From an uncultured Clostridia bacterium (GTDB taxonomy: Bacteria > Bacillota > Clostridia > Oscillospirales > Oscillospiraceae): 9,821 nucleotides of DNA. Location of the stretch: the NCBI GenBank assembly GCA_945918315.1, contig CAMEIK010000026.1:1-9821 (forward strand), in the 5' to 3' direction. The position numbers and the translations under genes are program-made. The notes below the pieces were generated by a model. The model was not told where the DNA came from and searched no databases. It was given only the letters and a program-made list of their open reading frames with translations. Of this stretch, positions 6,398-9,821 are shown piece by piece. How positions within the stretch are numbered: position 1 is the stretch's first letter; every line of letters begins with the position of its first letter.

Positions 6398-6474
6398 TGG
6401 TGGGCCTTCAGGGATTCGAACCCGGGACGATCCGGTTATGAGCCGGAGGCTCTAACCAACTGAGCTAAAGGCCC
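6398..6474 (-). tRNA. tRNA with CAU anticodon (elongator Met or Ile2)
   Basis: A 77-base cloverleaf on the minus strand. The acceptor GGGCCTT pairs perfectly with AAGGCCC. D loop AGTTGGTTA, anticodon stem TCCGG/CCGGA with loop CTCATAA, anticodon CAU at 6440-6438, T loop GGTTCGAATCC, discriminator A, and CCA encoded at 6400-6398. The G1-C72 pair rules out initiator tRNA. The body resembles the Bacillus Ile2 tRNA (CTCATAA loop, CCTTTAGC start) more than the Bacillus elongator Met. If C34 is converted to lysidine by TilS it reads AUA; automatic pipelines would probably call it Met. Confidence 0.9.
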
Positions 6475-6506
6475 ATAAAGGCGGGTGATCACTCACCACA
6501 ACGGGG

Positions 6507-6535
6507 ATTATAACACGGAAAAAAGCGGATGTCAA
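6507..6535 (-). promoter_or_regulatory. Consensus sigma-A promoter of the tRNA operon
   Basis: On the minus strand a perfect TTGACA (6535-6530), a 17-base spacer and a perfect TATAAT (6512-6507), 32 bases upstream of the mature CAU tRNA. The initiating region is GC-rich (CCCCG after the -10), as expected for a stable-RNA promoter. Confidence 0.93.
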
Positions 6536-6609
6536 GGGTAATCTTCCAAATCCCGGGAAAGGAAAAGGACAGTGTTTGGCCGGAAGAAAAACAGGGGGAA
6601 TTTGGGCTT

Positions 6610-6680
6610 GGGAATCTCTTTCGTTGTTGAGACTGGGCGCTTCTGACGATGGAGATTCCCACGCCGGTGTGCGCACCGGA
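6610..6680. repeat. Palindromic intergenic repeat, probably dispersed
   Basis: Seen: GGGAATCTC at 6610-6618 and its exact complement GAGATTCCC at 6652-6660 enclose 33 bases. Next to it is the hairpin CCGGTG-TGCG-CACCGG at 6664-6679. The combination of a GAGATTsCCACG core, a CCGGTGTGCGCACCGG palindrome and an AATGAC flank resembles short interspersed repeats common between genes in gut clostridia (recall, not searched). It lies just after the S51-like gene and has no T-run. It may stabilise or end that transcript. Nothing else is visible in 6541-6707. Confidence 0.5.
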
Positions 6681-6707
6681 ATGACTGCGGGATGGGGCCG
6701 AATTGGA

Positions 6708-7439
6708 TTACTCGAAATCCTCCATATCCAGGATTTCCCCGTCCCCGGTAAGGGGTGCTATTTCTCCGTCCCGGATGAGAAACGCCTCACCCAGAAGCAG
6801 AAGCCGGTCATCGTCCTGGTAGAAGTAGCTCCCATCGGGCAGCGCGAAGAAGGTATGCCAAAAGCTGTCGGCATAGGTGATGTCCTCAAAGAGCCGCAGG
6901 CCGTCCAGGATGTTGTCCTTGACCTTCTGATAATGGGGCAGGATATTGACGCCGGTGAGGGCCAGGCCGGGGGCGAAGCGGGGGAAATCCGGGGAGGTTT
7001 CGCCCTCCTCCTCGGGCTGGACATATACCTCCTCGGCGGCGTTCATGGAGCCAGCGCTGATGCCCATGACCACTCCGGGGAACCCCTCCAGAATTTCCCG
7101 CAGATGGATGTCCTGAAAAAAGGCGTTCTGGGTGGGGACGTGGCCTCCGGCAAGGATGATAAAATCGCTGATGCGTACCAGTTCCTCCGCGTACCCGGCG
7201 TTGGTCCCGTCCAGCACATGGTAGCCGCTGAAAAAGATCCCGGCCTCGGCGCAGGCGCGGATGACATCGGTCCCGAACTGACAGGTCAGGTCGTGGCGCT
7301 CCGGGTCGGAGGCCACGAACAGGCACCGGCCATAGGGGGGCAGGGACTCCCGGAGCCGGTCCACAAAGCCGTTGGCGTTACTGAGAATCGCCCGGTCCGC
7401 CCCGTCCACAAAGGGGCTGCTGGTAATGAAAACAATCAT
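6708..7439 (-). CDS. Peptidase S51 family protein (PepE-like / class I glutamine amidotransferase-like)
   Basis: Seen: 243 residues from the ATG at 7439-7437, preceded at about 6 bases by AGGAGG. A longer in-frame start at 7508 would run into the upstream gene and lacks an RBS. The nucleophile elbow is GISAGSMNAAEE with Ser128. Earlier, LAGGHVPTQ (about 97-103) matches the Gly-rich loop of the family, and NILPHYQ with His169 fits the catalytic His. Known: S51 enzymes are serine peptidases, either dipeptidase E (cleaving Asp-X dipeptides) or cyanophycinase. The substrate cannot be told here. No signal peptide, so cytoplasmic. It is the last gene of the hprK operon, 25 bases after the pseudouridine synthase gene, and its C terminus is rich in acidic residues. 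Confidence 0.85.
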   Translation of the reverse strand: MIVFITSSPFVDGADRAILSNANGFVDRLRESLPPYGRCLFVASDPERHDLTCQFGTDVIRACAEAGIFFSGYHVLDGTNAGYAEELVRISDFIILAGGHVPTQNAFFQDIHLREILEGFPGVVMGISAGSMNAAEEVYVQPEEEGETSPDFPRFAPGLALTGVNILPHYQKVKDNILDGLRLFEDITYADSFWHTFFALPDGSYFYQDDDRLLLLGEAFLIRDGEIAPLTGDGEILDMEDFE

Positions 7440-7464
7440 GGAAATCCTCCTGTGTCCGGATGGG

Positions 7465-8439
7465 TCAATCCTGGGAAAGCCGGAAATCGGGGAAATACTC
7501 CCGTACAAAATCCACTTCCTTCACCTGAAAGGACCTGCCCTTCAGAGGTTCCAGGATCCCGGCATCCGTGGGAAAGGTGAATGTGAGGCGGTAGGAATAC
7601 AGGGCCTGATAGTCCCGGTCGAACCGCTTGTCCAGCTTGCCGTATTTTCCGTCCCCCAGCAGGGGGTGCCCGGCGTGGGCAAACTGGGCCCGGATCTGGT
7701 GGGTCCGTCCCGTAATCAGGCGGCACTCCACCAATGTCAGACCGTTACGGCTGGCAAGCACCCGGTAATCCGTCCGGCAGGACTTGCTCCCGGGCTGGGG
7801 GGTGTCGGTGACGAAGACCCGGTTTTTCTTGGCGTCCTTGAAAAGAAATCCGGTAAGGCTCCCTTCCTTTTTGGGGAGGGCCCCCTCCACGATGGCAAGA
7901 TACCGCTTGTCAATCTCCCGGTCCTTGATTTTCTGATTCAGAATCCGCAGAGCCTCGGCGGTTTTGGCCGCGATGACGATGCCCCCGGTGTTCCGGTCAA
8001 TGCGGTTGCACAGGGCGGGGGTAAAGGCGTTTTCCTCCCGGGGCCGCCATTCCTTCTTCTGATACAAATAGGCCTGAATCTGGTCAATGAGGGTCCTGCC
8101 GTATTCCGCTCCGTCGTGGGGGTGGACGGCAAGACCGGGCCGCTTGTCCACCAGGAGAATATTTTCGTCCTCGTAAACAATGTTGAGCCTTGGGGCTGCC
8201 ACCGTGAGATAGGCGTTATCCTCCCGGGGCTTGTCGAAGAACTCGTCGTTGATATACAGCGACAGTACGTCTCCTGCCTGGAGCCGGGTGTCCCGCTCTG
8301 CCCGGGCGCCGTTCAGCTTGATTCGCTTGATGCGGATATATTTCTGGGCCAGGGAAGCCGGCAGCAGAGGCACCGCCTTGGCAAGGAATCGGTCCAGCCG
8401 CTGCCCGGCATCGTTTGACCCGATGGTCAGCTCTTTCAT
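7465..8439 (-). CDS. RluA-family pseudouridine synthase
   Basis: Seen: 324 residues, normal for the family. An N-terminal S4 RNA-binding domain spans about 1-65 (RLDRFLAKAV..., IRIKRIKLNGARAERDTRLQAGD). The catalytic domain follows, with ILLVDKRPGLAVHP (94-107), the catalytic Asp148 in NRIDRNTGG, and RLITGRTHQIRAQFAHAGHPLLGD (240-263). Known: these enzymes isomerise uridine to pseudouridine in 23S rRNA or tRNA. The exact site (RluC/RluD type or other) cannot be assigned from sequence alone; the usual HRLD is NRID here. The ATG overlaps the hprK stop by four bases (ATGA), so translation is probably coupled. A GGGGG stretch before the ATG within hprK may serve as RBS. Confidence 0.93.
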   Translation of the reverse strand: MKELTIGSNDAGQRLDRFLAKAVPLLPASLAQKYIRIKRIKLNGARAERDTRLQAGDVLSLYINDEFFDKPREDNAYLTVAAPRLNIVYEDENILLVDKRPGLAVHPHDGAEYGRTLIDQIQAYLYQKKEWRPREENAFTPALCNRIDRNTGGIVIAAKTAEALRILNQKIKDREIDKRYLAIVEGALPKKEGSLTGFLFKDAKKNRVFVTDTPQPGSKSCRTDYRVLASRNGLTLVECRLITGRTHQIRAQFAHAGHPLLGDGKYGKLDKRFDRDYQALYSYRLTFTFPTDAGILEPLKGRSFQVKEVDFVREYFPDFRLSQD

Positions 8440-9380
8440 AGTACCCCCGTATTGTTCTCGAAGTGGCGGTTGATCTGATCGGTGAACTCCTGGGCGGGGT
8501 TGTAGCCAAGCTTGCGCTGCCGGTTGTTCATGGCGGCCACTTCCAGAATCACAGCCAGATTTCGCCCGGGGGTAATGGGAATCGTGTTCATGGGAACCTT
8601 GACACCCAGGATCTCCATATACTGATCCTCCAGTCCCAGCCGGTCATAGGCCTCCTGAGAGTTCCAGGGAACGATATTGACAACCAGGTCGATTTCGTTT
8701 TCGGAACGGATCGCGCCCATGCCGAAAAGCTTGGCAACGTTGATGATGCCGATACCCCGCAGCTCAATATAGTTCCGGATCAGCTCCGGCGCGGTACCGG
8801 ACAGGGAGGTTTCCGTGATCTTTCGAATCTCCACGGCGTCGTCGGCAATGAGCCGGTGTCCGCGCTTGAGCAGCTCCAGAGCGGCTTCGCTCTTGCCGAT
8901 ACCGCTGTCGCCTATGAGAAGCAGGCCCTCGCCGTATACCTCCATGAGAACGCCGTGGCGGGTGATGCGGGGGGCAAGGGCGGCCCTCAGGTAGGTGATA
9001 ATGGTGGAGGCCACGGTGGTGGTGGCTCTGCGGCTGCGAAGAACGGTGACGTTATGCTTTTTCGCCATTTCCAGGCATTGAGGATCTGGCGGGAAATCCC
9101 GGGCCATGATCAGCGCGGGGGGCTTATAGGATAAAAAACGGTCAAAAATCACTGCCCGTTCCGCGGCGCTGAACCGCTCAATAAAGCTGACTTCCACATT
9201 GCCCATGAGCTGAAGCCGCATGGGCTCAAAATGATCGAAGTAGCCGGCAAGCTGTAATCCGGGCCTTGCCACATCCTCCACCGTCACACGGATGGATTCA
9301 TAATCTGTGGACAGAAAGGCCGGCTCCAGATGAAATTCCCTCACCAGGGTGGTCAGAGGGACGCTGTATGTTTCCGGCAT
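8436..9380 (-). CDS. hprK: HPr kinase/phosphorylase
   Basis: Seen: 314 residues, normal length. The N-terminal half (1-130) is the family's variable domain. The C-terminal kinase domain has H142, a Walker A loop GDSGIGKSE (157-165), the acidic IADDAVEI (178-185) and the HPrK signature ELRGIGIINV (207-216), then PITPGRNLAVILEVAAMN. Known: HprK uses ATP or PPi to phosphorylate HPr at Ser46, and reverses the reaction with phosphate, setting carbon catabolite repression in Firmicutes. The start is supported by AGGGAGG 7 bases upstream. It is the first gene of the operon with the pseudouridine synthase (4-base overlap) and the S51-like gene. HPr itself is not in view. All key catalytic residues appear intact. 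Confidence 0.97.
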   Translation of the reverse strand: MPETYSVPLTTLVREFHLEPAFLSTDYESIRVTVEDVARPGLQLAGYFDHFEPMRLQLMGNVEVSFIERFSAAERAVIFDRFLSYKPPALIMARDFPPDPQCLEMAKKHNVTVLRSRRATTTVASTIITYLRAALAPRITRHGVLMEVYGEGLLLIGDSGIGKSEAALELLKRGHRLIADDAVEIRKITETSLSGTAPELIRNYIELRGIGIINVAKLFGMGAIRSENEIDLVVNIVPWNSQEAYDRLGLEDQYMEILGVKVPMNTIPITPGRNLAVILEVAAMNNRQRKLGYNPAQEFTDQINRHFENNTGVL

Positions 9381-9429
9381 CCGGATGCCTCCCTTACAAT
9401 TTTTATCTTTGAATGCTCTGCACAGGGCT

Positions 9430-9457
9430 ATTATATCAATCTTCCGGGGAATATCAA
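9430..9457 (-). promoter_or_regulatory. Promoter of the hprK operon
   Basis: On the minus strand TTGATA (9457-9452), a 16-base spacer and a perfect TATAAT (9435-9430), giving a leader of about 40 bases to the hprK ATG. It is back to back with the rpmB promoter. No cre-like operator was recognised in the gap. Confidence 0.75.
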
Positions 9458-9495
9458 CAGGAAAATAAAAAAATCGAATTTTGCAAAAAAAGTAC

Positions 9496-9524
9496 TTGCT
9501 TTTTCAGCGGAAATCTGGTATATT
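9496..9524 (+). promoter_or_regulatory. Promoter of rpmB
   Basis: TTGCTT (9496-9501), a 17-base spacer and TATATT (9519-9524) predict a start near 9531, about 50 bases before rpmB. An A-rich tract just upstream (9485-9491) could act as an UP element. Confidence 0.75.
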
Positions 9525-9582
9525 ATTCAGGCCTGTAAAGGCGGATTTATGCAAGTTGTCATCCGGATTGGAGGTGCAAGAA

Positions 9583-9771
9583 ATGGCGAAATGTGATTAT
9601 TGCGGCAAGGGCGTGACTTTCGGTATCAAAGTTTCTCACTCCCACAGACGTTCCAACCGGACCTGGAGCCCCAACGTGAAGCGGGTCAAGGCCATCGTGA
9701 ATGGAACTCCCTGCCATGTGTACGCATGTACCAGATGCCTCCGTTCCAACAAGGTTCAGCGGGCTGTCTGA
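9583..9771 (+). CDS. rpmB: 50S ribosomal protein L28 (bL28), zinc-ribbon form
   Basis: Seen: 62 residues, normal for the short Firmicutes form. It begins MAKCDYCGKG, continues through SHSHRRSNRTWSPNVKRVK, and ends in ACTRCLRSNKVQRAV. Cys4, Cys7, Cys49 and Cys52 form two CxxC pairs, the zinc-binding (C+) version. Known: bL28 is a large-subunit protein near the E site. GGAGGTG lies 6 bases before the ATG; a longer frame opening upstream at 9481 has no RBS and reads through the promoter. It is transcribed alone, divergently from hprK, with its own promoter and terminator. Confidence 0.98.
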   Translation: MAKCDYCGKGVTFGIKVSHSHRRSNRTWSPNVKRVKAIVNGTPCHVYACTRCLRSNKVQRAV

Positions 9772-9786
9772 TTTGGCTGATAAACG

Positions 9787-9821
9787 CGCTGTCGGTTTTC
9801 CCGGCAGCGTTTTTATTTTTT
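9787..9821 (+). terminator. Intrinsic terminator of rpmB
   Basis: A 9-bp stem (CGCTGTCGG with CCGGCAGCG, one G-U pair) with a TTTTC loop, followed by a T-rich tail (TTTTTATTTTTT) running to the window end. It starts 15 bases after the rpmB stop. Confidence 0.92.

Noticed and set aside
6398..6474. Initiator tRNA-fMet
   Set aside because: Position 1 pairs G-C with position 72, whereas bacterial initiators have an unpaired C1-A72.
7440..7508. Upstream start of the S51-like gene adding 23 residues
   Set aside because: It would overlap the pseudouridine synthase gene and lacks an RBS, while the ATG at 7439 has AGGAGG at proper spacing and begins with a typical family strand.
6576..8418. Two long plus-strand frames (6576-7580 and 7372-8418)
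   Set aside because: Both are antisense to the S51-like and pseudouridine synthase genes in GC-rich DNA, with Gly/Pro/Val-rich shadow-like products and no RBS.
8463..9134. Plus-strand frame opposite hprK
   Set aside because: Shadow of hprK, whose Walker A loop and signature are unambiguous on the minus strand.

Overview
The window reads as chromosomal DNA from a low-to-mid GC anaerobic Firmicute, most likely a gut clostridium of the Oscillospiraceae type. The grounds are HPr kinase/phosphorylase (a Firmicutes-type regulator), strong AGGAGG ribosome binding sites, near-consensus sigma-A promoters, tRNAs with encoded CCA, and a four-cysteine L28. The genus is an inference. No 16S or other decisive marker is present.

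Layout. (1) 35-4153, plus strand: a very large secreted lipoprotein with a TPR-like start, four repeated beta-rich modules, a subtilisin-like (S8) domain and a C-terminal gingipain-like (C25, clan CD) cysteine peptidase domain. It is closed by an intrinsic terminator. (2) 4208-5700, minus strand, AT-rich: an island of remnants. It holds a tyrosine-recombinase N-terminal fragment, a strong AT-rich hairpin, three 20-bp tandem repeats that look like a solitary IS21-type insertion sequence end, and an ankyrin-repeat gene whose stop codon falls at the edge of that end. Tandem 19-bp repeats lie directly upstream of the ankyrin promoter. (3) 5649-6250: a four-helix-bundle (S23/Avd-like) gene with its own terminator. 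Upstream of it is a ladder of short palindromes separated by GATGAAATC boxes whose orientation flips midway. (4) 6252-6535: a two-gene tRNA operon (CAU anticodon, then Trp) with a textbook promoter and an 18-bp terminator. (5) 6610-6680: a small palindromic, probably dispersed repeat. (6) 6708-9380, minus strand, GC-rich: a housekeeping operon of hprK, an RluA-type pseudouridine synthase and an S51 peptidase-like gene, in that transcription order. (7) 9583-9771, plus strand: rpmB (L28), divergent from hprK, with its own promoter and terminator.

How the parts relate. The right third (tRNAs, hprK operon, rpmB) is ordinary core genome. The middle is a mobile-element scar between core genome and the large surface protease. 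The two most interesting objects are the two-peptidase lipoprotein, whose S8 domain keeps Asp/His/Ser but appears to lack the oxyanion Asn, and the four-helix-bundle gene with its palindrome ladder. The first hairpin of that ladder overlaps the -35 region of the gene's own predicted promoter.
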